From: Caulobacter sp. FWC26
GTDB lineage: Bacteria > Pseudomonadota > Alphaproteobacteria > Caulobacterales > Caulobacteraceae
Assembly (NCBI RefSeq): GCF_002742645.2
Contig: NZ_CP033875.1
Location: forward strand, 2,706,001 to 2,770,000
DNA: 64,000 bases
Reading direction: 5' to 3'
Positions 33,929 through 42,066 of the stretch are shown one piece after another (position 1 is the stretch's first letter; each line of letters begins with the position of its first letter). A model generated the notes under the pieces. The model was not told the origin of the DNA, searched no databases, and saw only the letters and a program-made list of their open reading frames with translations. The position numbers and the translations under genes were made by a program.

Positions 33929-34042
33929 TCAGAGCGGGTCGTACCGGATGAACTCGACGGACTCGGCCTTCAGGGTGCCGCCGCTGGCCTGGGTCAGCTG
34001 CTTGGCCGAGCCGAGGCGGATCAGTTGCAGGGAGTCACTCAT
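33929..34042 (-). CDS. lasso peptide precursor 2 (core predicted ASGGTLKAESVEFIRYDPL)
   Basis: A 37-aa ORF with AAGGAG upstream of the ATG, first gene of the lasso operon. The leader MSDSLQLIRLGSAKQLTQ shares LIRLGSA and the -2 Thr with precursor 1. The predicted core is ASGGTLKAESVEFIRYDPL (19 aa) with an Ala1-Glu9 nine-residue ring. The cores differ at many ring and loop positions but keep A.GGT, Glu9 and the YDP ending, so the pair look like a duplicated and diversified precursor. Confidence 0.88.
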   Translation of the reverse strand: MSDSLQLIRLGSAKQLTQASGGTLKAESVEFIRYDPL

Positions 34043-34103
34043 CGCAGGTCTCCTTTCGTTCAGCCGCGGGTTGCGGCTTAATCAGGAGGCGACGCGGAGG
34101 TGG

Positions 34104-34130
34104 TATATTCAAACTATATCCGGGCTATAT
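34104..34130. promoter_or_regulatory. three TATAT repeats at exact 11-bp spacing upstream of lasso precursors
   Basis: TATAT occurs at 34104-34108, 34115-34119 and 34126-34130, each 11 bp apart, so all face the same side of the helix. The block overlaps the stop codon of the GntR gene and lies about 60-90 bp upstream of the precursor 2 ATG in a GC-rich setting. It is a good candidate for the operon promoter with a phased regulator site, possibly for the adjacent GntR or XRE protein. Confidence 0.55.
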
Positions 34131-34742
34131 CTGCAGCCGCTCGAGGGTCGCCGAAAGAACCCGCGCCGCGCCCTGGATGCGCCGGCGGTAGAAGGCCCGG
34201 GCGAGCGCGCGCAAGCGGCCGGGGTCGGGATAGGCCTGCGCCAGTTCGGCCATGACCGCCTCGGTGTCGCCGATCACCAGGGCTTCGGCCGCAATAAACA
34301 CCGACAGGGGCTCACGCGTGCGCCGCAAAGCAGCCAGCAGGGTGCGGTCTCCGGCCAGGGCCACGATCACATCGAAGACCTGGTTGGGATCCTCGCCGTC
34401 GATCAGCGGCCAGGACGCGCGCCTTACCGGCCCAACGCCACGAGCCGCACCGCCCCGGGCATCGGCCGACAAAGCGGCCAGGACGTGGGCCAGGTTCAAG
34501 CGATAGAGTTCGGCCAGGCTCGTGGCGTCATGCGAGCGGCCGACATAGCCGGTCCGGGTGCGGACGATCAGACCTTCGCCGGCCAACCATGCCAGAGCTT
34601 CTCGCACCGGGGTCTGGCTGACGCCAAGCGCCTTGGCGAGCAGATTGATGGCCAGGGCCCGGCCCTGCAGCCCCTCCCCCTCCCGAAGCTTCAGCCGAAT
34701 GGCTTCCAACGCCCGCTCGAACGGATCGCGATCACGGCTCAC
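34125..34742 (-). CDS. GntR-family regulator
   Basis: About 205 aa. The N-terminal winged helix reads FERALEAIRLKLREGEGLQG, INLLAKALGVSQTPVREALA and GLIVRTRTGYVGR. The C-terminal part is helical and resembles a shortened FCD ligand-binding domain. The GTG at 34742 is preferred because of a GGTGGGGA stretch upstream. Its position just upstream of the lasso precursors, in the same direction, suggests control of peptide production. Confidence 0.85.
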   Translation of the reverse strand: MSRDRDPFERALEAIRLKLREGEGLQGRALAINLLAKALGVSQTPVREALAWLAGEGLIVRTRTGYVGRSHDATSLAELYRLNLAHVLAALSADARGGAARGVGPVRRASWPLIDGEDPNQVFDVIVALAGDRTLLAALRRTREPLSVFIAAEALVIGDTEAVMAELAQAYPDPGRLRALARAFYRRRIQGAARVLSATLERLQI

Positions 34743-35075
34743 GACATCCCCACCACAAAGCGGCAAGCGTGAACGTCCCGCTTCCTGGCTGTCGAGGCGC
34801 GAAGGGCGCGATGCGCCACCAGGCGGTCAAATGTGTTCGCTCAGAGACTCAACCGGTGGGTGGAAACCAGAAGACGACGGCTCTTCCCCCAGAATCGTGC
34901 GGATTGGTTCGCATGGTTTAGAGCAAACCCGTCGCCGATCCCGCGACGGGCGCCGGAATTCGCAAAAACCTGCCCACCTGCACGCAATTGCAACCTTCGG
35001 TCATTGATCCGGCTGCGGACGAGCGCCAGATTGCAATTCTGCCTTAGGTTGACCGCGTGTGGTTGCGGAGTGAGC
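34743..35075. other. intergenic between divergent GntR and XRE genes
   Basis: About 330 bp between two divergently transcribed regulator genes. No supported ORF was seen. Near 34981-35045 the hexamer TTGCAA appears in two settings (GCAATTGCAACC and GATTGCAATTCTG), giving a partial inverted repeat that may be the operator for the XRE gene starting at 35076. Confidence 0.45.
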
Positions 35076-35564
35076 ATGTCCCAGCAGGATATCAGCTATG
35101 CCCGGCAGTCGGAGTTGCTGTCCACAATCCTCAAGAAGATCCGGGTCATACGAAGGCTCACCCAGGTCGAAGTCGCCGAGGCGATGGGCATCGCCGAGAA
35201 GACCTACGAGAACTTCGAGGCGGGTCGAGGACGCTTGCACTTCGACCGCATCAAGCGGTTCGCGGAGGTGACACGCAGCGACGCCTTGGCGATCGTCCAC
35301 GGCGTCATGTTCGAGGATCCGGAAGTGGCCTACCGGGCGATGGACAACAAGTCGTCCATGATCCTTTGGCTGGCCCACCGGGAGTTCAGCGCCGAGGCCG
35401 GAGACGCCGGCGCCCTGCTCCCGGGGACCGCCATTTTCGAGGCCTTCCGGCAGGCATTCGCCCATCTAAAGGCCTTGTTGGCGCGGCGCCGCGACGGGGC
35501 CGAGCACTGGCTCGAACGAGAGATCGGCCGGCTCTACCGCAGCGGTGACGCTTCGGAAACTTGA
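35076..35564 (+). CDS. XRE-family HTH regulator
   Basis: A 162-aa protein. The HTH spans about residues 14-70 (LLSTILKKIRVIRRLTQVEV, AEAMGIAEKTYENFEAGRGR, HFDRIKRFAEVTRSDALAIV). A C-terminal helical domain of unknown function follows. The ATG at 35076 starts the natural N-terminus MSQQDISYARQSEL. It marks the right side of the lasso block, after which ICE genes resume. Confidence 0.85.
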   Translation: MSQQDISYARQSELLSTILKKIRVIRRLTQVEVAEAMGIAEKTYENFEAGRGRLHFDRIKRFAEVTRSDALAIVHGVMFEDPEVAYRAMDNKSSMILWLAHREFSAEAGDAGALLPGTAIFEAFRQAFAHLKALLARRRDGAEHWLEREIGRLYRSGDASET

Positions 35565-35571
35565 CCCAGGC

Positions 35572-35898
35572 CTAGGCGGGCGGCGGTTTGTCGACCGGCG
35601 TCTCGGCCCGGCGGAACCAGACCAGCGGCAGCACCCCATCCTCGGCGGCCATGATCCGGCCGCTCACCGGCTCGGGCCAGGTCGGGTCGTCGATCTTGAC
35701 GCTGAGCACCGCGCCGCTGGCGTCATTGACCCGCCAGCCTGCCCCGCACTCGCGCTGCCCCGACCAGGCGATGAAGTCCGGGGCCTTGGCCGAGAACTTC
35801 TCGGCTGGGGTCAGGGTGATGAGCGCGTCGCTGGCGAAGGTGTCCAGCTTGCCGGTGAAGCCGTCGCCGTCGCGACGGAATTGGCCGATGGTCATCAT
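35572..35898 (-). CDS. DUF736 domain protein (copy 1)
   Basis: A 108-aa protein of the DUF736 family: MMTIGQFRRDGDGFTGKLDT, TLTPAEK..KAPDFIAW, CGAGWRVNDASGAVLSVKID, then IMAAEDG..LPLVWFR. Function unknown; it is a frequent accessory gene of alphaproteobacterial ICEs and plasmids. AAGGAG lies upstream of the ATG at 35898. Its leader contains a strong nested hairpin and a GGGTGCGAAAC motif shared with the parB and DUF3768 leaders. Confidence 0.85.
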   Translation of the reverse strand: MMTIGQFRRDGDGFTGKLDTFASDALITLTPAEKFSAKAPDFIAWSGQRECGAGWRVNDASGAVLSVKIDDPTWPEPVSGRIMAAEDGVLPLVWFRRAETPVDKPPPA

Positions 35899-35955
35899 GA
35901 GGTTCTCCTTTTTGCGCTGTCGTGGTCCCCGCCTGGACGATGCCGGCGCCCGACC

Positions 35956-36065
35956 GGCGGCGGCTCGAGAGACCAGCTGGGGGGAGTTGAGCTGGTCGGA
36001 CGAGCCGCCGCCTCGCCGCGCTCCGGGGGGAACGAGAGCGCCGCGACGCGCGGGTGCGAAACGGA
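35956..36065. promoter_or_regulatory. structured leader of DUF736 copy 1: nested hairpin plus GGGTGCGAAAC box
   Basis: Arms 35956-35967 (GGCGGCGGCTCG) and 36001-36012 pair perfectly. Inside them 35971-35978 (GACCAGCT) pairs with 35990-35997, giving a 12+8 bp nested stem. The box GGGTGCGAAACGGA follows from 36052. The order box-hairpin-RBS-start (reading minus strand) matches the leaders at 40507-40691 and 55303-55462. The remaining sequence from 35899 to 36286 shows no gene. Confidence 0.55.
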
Positions 36066-36250
36066 CGCCTGGGCGGGCGGTTGGTGGCGTCCTCGCGAGA
36101 CCCGCAAGACCCTTGTGTGCCAGCGCCCAAAGGCTCTCAAGGCGCCCAGGACGCCAGTCGTAGAAAGACAGGCCATGGCGTGGAAACGGCGGCTCCGCCC
36201 CACGCCGAGCCCCGCTGAAGGCCGGCTTGAAACATCCCCGGCGCGCCGCG

Positions 36251-36277
36251 CCCGCCCCGCCGGATCGGCGGGGCGGG
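36251..36277. terminator. 11-bp-stem hairpin downstream of DUF736 copy 2
   Basis: CCCGCCCCGCC (36251-36261), loop GGATC, and the exact complementary arm (36267-36277) follow the stop of the minus-strand DUF736 gene. There is no T-run. A homologous hairpin, with two G-T pairs, follows the decayed copy at about 37236-37261. Confidence 0.6.
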
Positions 36278-36286
36278 CTGACCGCC

Positions 36287-36607
36287 TTAGTCCTCCTTGG
36301 GGCCGGTGCTACGCGACCAGACCAGGGTGTGGACCGTCTCGATGACCACCAGGGCGGCGTTGATCGCCGCGCCGAACGAGGGGTCGTCCAGCTTGACCGA
36401 CAGGTACTCGTTGTTGTCCTTGCTCGTCTTCTTCCAGGCGGCCCCGAGATTGGCGGCGCCGGCGGTGATGCGGAAATCGGGGCTCTTGTCGCTGGGCTTG
36501 TCGGCGACCGGGCGGATCTGGACCTTCTTGAGGTTGATGGCCAGGGTGTGGATCTCGCCCGTGAACGAGCCGTCAGCGTTGGCGGTGAAGGCGCCGATGG
36601 TGGACAT
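36287..36607 (-). CDS. DUF736 domain protein (copy 2)
   Basis: A 106-aa protein: MSTIGAFTANADGSFTGEIH, LAINLKKVQIRPVADKPSDK, SPDFRITAGAANLGAAWKKT, EYLSVKLDDPSFGAAINAAL, ending VWSRSTGPKED. A canonical DUF736 protein, clearly better conserved than copy 1. ATG at 36607. A degenerate inverted duplicate of this gene lies at 36934-37226 on the other strand. Confidence 0.9.
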   Translation of the reverse strand: MSTIGAFTANADGSFTGEIHTLAINLKKVQIRPVADKPSDKSPDFRITAGAANLGAAWKKTSKDNNEYLSVKLDDPSFGAAINAALVVIETVHTLVWSRSTGPKED

Positions 36608-36933
36608 GGTGGTCTCTCCGATCTGAACCGGGCCGCGCCGATCGCGGCCTCGATGGCGATCGCTGGACCGGGGCTTAAAGTCCGCCCCGCAGAGCGCGCC
36701 CCGCCCGTCCAAGCCGTGCTTGCGGGCGCGCTCCCGGAGCCTTGCGGAGGACCGAAGGCGTTGAAGTTTCTTGTCTCGCGAGGAATGGGGCGCCTGCGCC
36801 CCAAGGGAAGAAAGTCCAAGGCCAAGGTTGCGGGGACGGACCGGTCCCCGGTCAGATCAGGCCAGAAGAGGACGCGGTCGACGCGCCCGGCTCAGATTTT
36901 CATGGAGAGACCGCCTGTTCATCTCGGCGCCGG

Positions 36934-37226
36934 AACGACAACCCTGGCGGCTGGTTCAGCGGCGAGATCCACACCCTGACCATCGGCCTCGAGAGTCCAG
37001 GTCCGCCCGGTTGCCGACAAGTCCGCGACATGAGCTCGGGCTTTCGCATCACCTGCGGGAATGCCGGGTTCGGGCCGCCGGACGATGACGAGTAAGGATG
37101 ACAGCGAGCACCAGTTGGTCAGCCTGGACGTCCCTTGTTCGGCGCGGCGATCAACGCCGCCCTGGCGATCGTCGAGAAGGCGACCCCCTGGTCTGGTCGC
37201 GCAGCACTGGCCCCGAGGTGGACTAA
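36934..37226 (+). pseudogene. decayed DUF736 copy, inverted relative to the intact gene
   Basis: Plus-strand remnants of DUF736 appear in different frames: FSGEIHTLTIGLES, then DMSSGFRITCGNAGFG (matching PDFRITAGAANLG), then EHQLVSLDVP, then AAINAALAIVEKATPW, ending GPEVD and a stop where the intact gene ends GPKED. At least three frameshifts separate these pieces. The downstream hairpin is also conserved, so the duplicated unit included gene plus terminator. The region 36608-36933 shows no other supported gene. Confidence 0.75.
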
Positions 37227-37382
37227 GGCGGTCAACCCGCCCCGCTGATCCGGTGGGGCGGGCGCGGCGCGCCGGTCCTTCAGCCCGTCACTCGATCCCT
37301 GCCCTCGCGCGGTCCACTGGGCGCTGACGTCTTGATCCGAGGCTGACTGGCGAAGCGCGCGACGCAGGCTATAGGCAGGGAC

Positions 37383-37799
37383 ATGCCCGCTCCCGTCGTC
37401 ATCGGCGTCATCATCGCCTGCACCGCGCCGACCGTTCACGACGGCGATACCCTGCGCTGCGGGAAGACGTATGTTCGGCTGTTCGGCGTCGACGCCCCGG
37501 AAGTGCGGCGCGGCAAGACGGCGGCGGAGCCCTTGGCCTACGAGGCTCGCGATTTGCTTTTCAGCCTGACCCGCGAGCGGGTCGGCTGTCGGGTTGTGGC
37601 GGCGGACCGCTACGGCCGGCAAGTGGCCAAGTGCTGGTCGAGCGCCAGTCCTGACCTCAACGCCGCGATGATCCGGTCGGGCCTGGCGACGGAGTGGCGC
37701 CGCTACAGCAAGGGCGCTTACGCCGCCGCGCAGGACGAGGCGCGCATCGCTAAACGTGGCAACTGGGCACCGGGGGCGACGGCGCGCCCGGCCCGCTGA
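37383..37799 (+). CDS. thermonuclease (SNase)-family protein
   Basis: A 138-aa secreted or cytoplasmic OB-fold nuclease. VHDGDTLRCGKTYVRLFGVD with DAPE is the SNase signature (Asp and Arg of the active site). The later RYGRQVAKCW, MIRSGLATEW and ARIAKRGNW segments are also typical. The N-terminus is weakly hydrophobic, which may be a signal. A common accessory gene on this ICE class, next to parB and DUF736. Confidence 0.88.
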   Translation: MPAPVVIGVIIACTAPTVHDGDTLRCGKTYVRLFGVDAPEVRRGKTAAEPLAYEARDLLFSLTRERVGCRVVAADRYGRQVAKCWSSASPDLNAAMIRSGLATEWRRYSKGAYAAAQDEARIAKRGNWAPGATARPAR

Positions 37800-37810
37800 C
37801 CCCGCAGGCG

Positions 37811-38104
37811 CTAGACCTTGGCGTCCTCGCGGCTCTTGAGGTCTTCGAATGACTTGGGGTCTTCGCCCATCGCCACGGCCTCGGCGCGCGTCCACACCCT
37901 CGTCTCGCGGCCCTTGGCGACCTTGATCTGAATTCCGCGCGTACGAATGCCGCGTCCTAGCGTGGTGCAGCAGGTCGAAAGGTTGGCGCCGACCCAGTCA
38001 TCCCGGTCGAAGGTGATCAGGCCGGGACGCTCGCCATCGTCGCCGGTCTTCTCGAAGGCGGCTTGCATCTCTTCGAGGATGCGGTCGATCTGATCCTGAG
38101 TCAT
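37811..38104 (-). CDS. hypothetical protein
   Basis: A 97-aa product from the ATG at 38104 (MTQDQIDRILEEMQAAFEKT). The first third is an amphipathic helix. The middle has GLITFDRDDWVGANLSTCCT and the end is charged (EDPKSFEDLKSREDAKV). No family recognised. The frame is open to 38191, and an ATG at 38155 (MVWIDGRRRAE) is the alternative start. It is transcribed away from parB, beyond a terminator-like hairpin. Confidence 0.55.
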   Translation of the reverse strand: MTQDQIDRILEEMQAAFEKTGDDGERPGLITFDRDDWVGANLSTCCTTLGRGIRTRGIQIKVAKGRETRVWTRAEAVAMGEDPKSFEDLKSREDAKV

Positions 38105-38197
38105 CGAGCGGCGATAGGTCGATTCCGCGCGTCGCCGACCGTCGATCCAGACCATCAGCCCGATGGTCCACAGGAAAGCGGGCGACGCCAAACGAAA

Positions 38198-38223
38198 GCG
38201 GCCGATCCCAAAGGATCGGCCGC
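38198..38223 (-). terminator. rho-independent-like terminator after parB
   Basis: GCGGCCGATCC (38198-38208), loop CAAA and the exact complement GGATCGGCCGC (38213-38223). On the minus strand the hairpin is followed by TTTCGTTT. A second hairpin (38245-38268, ACGGGTGGCC/GGCCGCCCGT) lies between it and the parB stop. Confidence 0.7.
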
Positions 38224-38274
38224 GCCGGTCTTGCCGAAAAGATGACGGGTGGCCGCAAGGCCGCCCGTCCCTCC

Positions 38275-40488
38275 CTACTCGGCCGCGTCCAGCAGAGCCG
38301 CGACCTCAGCCTCGTCCGCTGCGGTCTGTTCGGCCTCGCCGCCGCCCAAGACATCGTCCACGTCGGGCGCGACCTCCTCGGCCTCGTCTTGAGCGCCCGC
38401 CCCCTCGGGCGCCCCGGCCTCGGGGGTCGGGCCTTGATCGTCGTCCTCGGCGGACGCCTCGGCACGCGGACTGACGGTGCGCAGGACGGGCGGCAGCCAT
38501 CCGGCTTCGACCAGCAGCGGCTCGGCCGCCTCGACCATCTGCGGCTTCTTCAAGCCCGACAGCCGCCCCGCCACCTCGGCCGACACACCATCGCCGACCG
38601 CCGCCATGATCTGGGCCTTGGTGACGCGGTCCAGGTAGCGCACGGCGGTCGGCCTCCAGTAGGCCCGCATGTCGAGATCAAGCGCCGTGGCCAGGGTCTC
38701 GACATGGGCCAGGATCGTTCGCTCACGACGCTCCCAGGTGCGCAGGCCATCGAGCGTCAGGCTCACGCAGTGGGCGAGCAGACAGGCGCGGCTGTCGGCG
38801 TCGAGCCCGACCACGAACGCCCAGATGTCCTCGGGGGCGCCGGGGACTTGGCGCGCCCAATGGCTGTGGCGTTCGGCGATGGAGAGCCCCGCCGGGCTTT
38901 CCTCGATGCCTTCGCCAAAGCCATTGAGGTTGCGCGACCCCCAACGGATGTCGAGGCAGGTCGCCGGAACGCCGAGGGCGAAGACCCGGCTGACCAGAGC
39001 GTGGACCAGGGCGAGTTGGGCAAGGTCCGGGTCCTGGGCCAGGGCGTCGCGAAGGGCCGCGGTGCGATGGGCGGTCAGTTCGGCGATCACGCGGTCGGGC
39101 AGCGGCGCGGCGGCGTCACCGTCGGGCTCGTCGATGTCGTCGTCTTCGCCGCCGTCGTCTGCGTCGCCGTCGCCGTCTTCTTCGTCCCTGTCGTCGTCTT
39201 CGCCGAGGAATGGGCCGTGATCATCGGCGCCGTCCTGCCCGTCATCGGCCTCGTCTTCCGGTTCGGGCGCGGGCTCGTCCTCGGGGCGGACAAAGCCCCG
39301 GTCGATCCGCACGTCGCCGTAGGGCAGCAACACCACCATAACACCGGCTCGCGCCTTCTCTTGCGCCGTGTGGCCGAAGTCGTCGCCCAGCGCCTCCAGT
39401 TCGGCTTCGATGGCCTCGAAGCGCGCGGCGACCTCGGGCGGCAGCGGGTCTGCCTCGGCCCACTGCTCGGTCAGGGCCGCCTCTTCAGCCTGCAATGCGT
39501 TCACGGCGGCGACCGCCTCGGGCGTGCGCTCAAGCGCGTGTTCCCAGATACGGGCCAGGCCGTGGCCGTGCGGGAATTCGAGGTGAGCGCTCGCCCACTT
39601 CCAGCCCTCACGGTCGCGGATGTCCTGGGCCAGAGCGGCGAGCTTTTCGCCGACCAGGCGGTCGAGCAGAACGACGTCCTCGACCCAGCCGTCGTTGTCC
39701 TCGGTAAAGAGGTCGCGCAGCACCGGGCCGCCCGCCGCGACATAGGCGTCCAGCCCTAAGAAGCGCACGCGGCGGTCGTCGGCCCCCACCTTCATCTCGG
39801 TCATGAGGCGACGGATGGCGTAGGGCTGGCGATTGCCCGGCGACAGCTGCTCATAGACCTGCATCTGCCGCACCGGATCGGGATTGACCGCGAAGGCGGT
39901 CACCTGATCGAGGGTCAGGACCCCTTCGCGATAGAGGTCGAGCAGCGCGGGCGACACCGCGCCGAGCCGCAGGTGCTTGCGCACGGTCTCGGGGCTTGGC
40001 CCGAACCGCGCGCTCAGCTCCTCGGCGCTGTAGCCCTTGCGCTCGGCGAGGTCCTTGTAGGCTTCGTACTGGTCAGCCGGGTGCATCGGTTCGCGGCTAA
40101 GGTTCTCGTCCATTGAGACCTCGGACGGGTCGTTGACCGTATCGACCACGCAGCGAACCGGCGCCCCCTTGGCCAACCGCTTGCGCTGGGCCAGCAGGCG
40201 TAGGGCTTGGCGACGCCCTTCGCCCGCGCTGACGAGGTAGTAGCCGGTTTCGCGCCCATCCTTGATCTCGGGTTCGACGACGAGCGGTTGCAGCACGCCC
40301 TTGTAGGTGATTGAGGCCGCGCGGGACTCGATCACCTGGGCGCTGTGACCGACGCGTCGGACGTTGCGAGGCGAGGCTTTCAGGCGGTTCAAGGGAATGT
40401 CCCGAACCTCGCCGTACTGGACGACGATCTGGCTGGGCTTGGCGGCCGAAGCGTCAGCGACGGTCGCGCGGGTTTCTTGGGGGGTCAT
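38275..40488 (-). CDS. ParB/RepB-like nuclease-domain protein
   Basis: A 737-aa protein, much longer than chromosomal ParB. Residues ~25-130 form the ParB/Srx domain (EVRDIPLNRLKASPRNVRRV .. SAGEGRRQALRLLAQRKRL), with ENLSREPMHPADQYEAYKDL and an HTH (YSAEELSARFGPSPETVRKH). The middle is helical. A very acidic run near residues 425-480 (EDDDRDEEDGDGDADDGG..) splits it from a C-terminal domain (KKPQMVEAAEPLLVEAGWLP). Such proteins are ICE and plasmid maintenance genes. Start at 40488 with AAGGAG upstream; the 76 extra upstream codons read through the leader. Confidence 0.9.
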   Translation of the reverse strand: MTPQETRATVADASAAKPSQIVVQYGEVRDIPLNRLKASPRNVRRVGHSAQVIESRAASITYKGVLQPLVVEPEIKDGRETGYYLVSAGEGRRQALRLLAQRKRLAKGAPVRCVVDTVNDPSEVSMDENLSREPMHPADQYEAYKDLAERKGYSAEELSARFGPSPETVRKHLRLGAVSPALLDLYREGVLTLDQVTAFAVNPDPVRQMQVYEQLSPGNRQPYAIRRLMTEMKVGADDRRVRFLGLDAYVAAGGPVLRDLFTEDNDGWVEDVVLLDRLVGEKLAALAQDIRDREGWKWASAHLEFPHGHGLARIWEHALERTPEAVAAVNALQAEEAALTEQWAEADPLPPEVAARFEAIEAELEALGDDFGHTAQEKARAGVMVVLLPYGDVRIDRGFVRPEDEPAPEPEDEADDGQDGADDHGPFLGEDDDRDEEDGDGDADDGGEDDDIDEPDGDAAAPLPDRVIAELTAHRTAALRDALAQDPDLAQLALVHALVSRVFALGVPATCLDIRWGSRNLNGFGEGIEESPAGLSIAERHSHWARQVPGAPEDIWAFVVGLDADSRACLLAHCVSLTLDGLRTWERRERTILAHVETLATALDLDMRAYWRPTAVRYLDRVTKAQIMAAVGDGVSAEVAGRLSGLKKPQMVEAAEPLLVEAGWLPPVLRTVSPRAEASAEDDDQGPTPEAGAPEGAGAQDEAEEVAPDVDDVLGGGEAEQTAADEAEVAALLDAAE

Positions 40489-40506
40489 GTCTGCCTCCTT
40501 GGGCAA

Positions 40507-40691
40507 GGGTTGCAGGCACGCGGAAGGCGCGCCTGAAACCCTGCCAAGCGGCGAGCGCGGGGGTGCAAACGGAGGGGCGTCTTCGCGGGGACCCGCCTGC
40601 AGGACGCGACCTGGCGATGGCTGATCCCTGTCGACACGGCCGAAGGTGGGCGGAAGACGATCCGAAGTGCGCTGGGGGCGGAGCCCCAAGC
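40507..40691. promoter_or_regulatory. structured leader of parB: hairpin, GTTTGCACCC box and distal GC-rich block
   Basis: Reading toward parB on the minus strand: a block with GGGGCTCCGCCCC and GCACTTCGGATCG (40638-40691), then the GGTCCCCGCGAAGACGCCCC / TCCGTTTGCACCC block (40561-40606), a hairpin (40507-40517 with 40531-40541), the AAGGAG site and the ATG. Both conserved blocks recur at 55351-55462 with the same ~72-bp distance to the start of another gene. The rest of 40692-41037 shows no gene. Confidence 0.65.
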
Positions 40692-41037
40692 CACGGCCGC
40701 GGCAGCGGCCAAACAAGCCAAAACTCAGTCGGCCGATCTTATCGCGGATCCGGCCTTCGCAGAGATGGGCCCTCGATCGCGGCCAGGGCGGCTAGCCAGG
40801 CCGGCGTATCGGGTTCGGCCGTCACAGAGATGGACCCTCGTGGCCTTATCGTCGCAGCGCGCCCACCGCGCCTCGCGCTGTGACCCATAGGCCAAGAACA
40901 CTCGTAGTGATCCGAGCAACCGAACATCGACCTTCCGCCGACAGGCCAAGCTTGCACCAGGCTGCGGGTCGAGCGACTTGGTATTGGCGGCCTGGCATTG
41001 GACCGTCATGGTGACCCAAACGGCCAGGACGCTTTTG

Positions 41038-41703
41038 ATGCCCAGACCCAGCAAGATCGACGAGGAGAGGTGGCGCACCGCGCTTGCCCTGGTGATCGTC
41101 GAGACGGGCATGCGCAACTCTCGCCTAGAGGAGCTGCACGCGGGAATCTTCCCGACTTCGGCGGTCGGCGACTACAGCGACGTCAAGGTCGTCACGCCCT
41201 ACGGCGAGATCCCCTGGTCGCGGCTTTCGCGGCTGTGCGACGAGGAAATGAAGTCGCTGATGATCGAGGTGGTCAATCGCGTCTACACGATCTTGATGAA
41301 TCCCGAGCCCTTCAAGCGACTAATGGGGGCCGCGCGTTGGAACAAGCCCGAGCCCGATCCGGCCCTGATGGATGTCATCGCCCGCTGGGAGGCCAGGCAG
41401 CGTGGGATTTCGGACGAGGAGATCTGGGCGAAGTGGCCTCTGGACGAGTCCAAGCGCCCGCCGCCGATCCGCATGGAGCAACGAACGGCCGCCTATGAGG
41501 CCGAGCTCGACGAACCACGGGAGCACTGGTCGTTCGAGGCGACGCCAGGAAGCCTGCGGGCCCTGGCCGAGGCTCCGGTTGCCGACGCGGCCTGGATCGC
41601 CAAGGCCCGCGAGGCCCTGCGGCTGGGGGCCGAGGAATGGGAGCGCGATCGGATGACGATCCTAGACGAGGAAGACGCAGCCTATCTGCGCGACGAAACG
41701 TGA
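41038..41703 (+). CDS. hypothetical protein
   Basis: A 221-aa protein from the ATG at 41038 (MPRPSKIDEERWRTALALVI). The sequence is largely helical and charged, with VVNRVYTILMNPEPFKRLMG and a C-terminal ALRLGAEEWERDRMTILDEE. The first segment could be a small HTH. No family recognised. AGGA lies upstream of the start. Same strand as, and 57 bp before, the HU-like gene. Confidence 0.65.
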   Translation: MPRPSKIDEERWRTALALVIVETGMRNSRLEELHAGIFPTSAVGDYSDVKVVTPYGEIPWSRLSRLCDEEMKSLMIEVVNRVYTILMNPEPFKRLMGAARWNKPEPDPALMDVIARWEARQRGISDEEIWAKWPLDESKRPPPIRMEQRTAAYEAELDEPREHWSFEATPGSLRALAEAPVADAAWIAKAREALRLGAEEWERDRMTILDEEDAAYLRDET

Positions 41704-41760
41704 CAACCCAGCAGCGAAGACGCAGGCTCGCGCCTTCGATTCCCACACGGAGCCTACAAG

Positions 41761-42039
41761 ATGAACGTTTCGGATCTCGTCGACGCCGCCGTCGCGGCTG
41801 AACCCAAGCTCACCAAGGCCCAGGCGAAGGCCATCATCGATGGCGTGTTCAAGTCGCTCGCGGACGCGGCGGTGAAGGGCGAGGAAGTCTCGATTCCCGG
41901 CTTTGGCAAGTTCAAGGTCCAAGCCAAGCCCGCGCGCACGGGTCGCAACCCTTCGACCGGCGCGAGCATCGAGATCGCCGCCAGCAAGAAAGTTGCCTTC
42001 TCGCCGGCCAAGCAGCTGAAGGACGCGGTGAATTCCTAA
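41761..42039 (+). CDS. HU/IHF-family DNA-binding protein
   Basis: A 92-aa histone-like protein: MNVSDLVDAAVAAEPKLTKA, AIIDGVFKSLADAAVKGEEV, SIPGFGKFKVQAKPARTGRN PSTG, IAASKKVAFSPAKQLKDAV. The beta-arm motif GRNPSTG is intact. Probably an element-encoded nucleoid protein supporting transfer or recombination. Confidence 0.93.
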   Translation: MNVSDLVDAAVAAEPKLTKAQAKAIIDGVFKSLADAAVKGEEVSIPGFGKFKVQAKPARTGRNPSTGASIEIAASKKVAFSPAKQLKDAVNS

Positions 42040-42066
42040 TCTTTCGGGCAAGGGGCCATCGACAAA

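Noticed and set aside
38242..39759. 505-aa plus-strand open frame opposite parB
   Set aside because: Shadow of the ParB coding frame; no domain or ribosome-binding site of its own.
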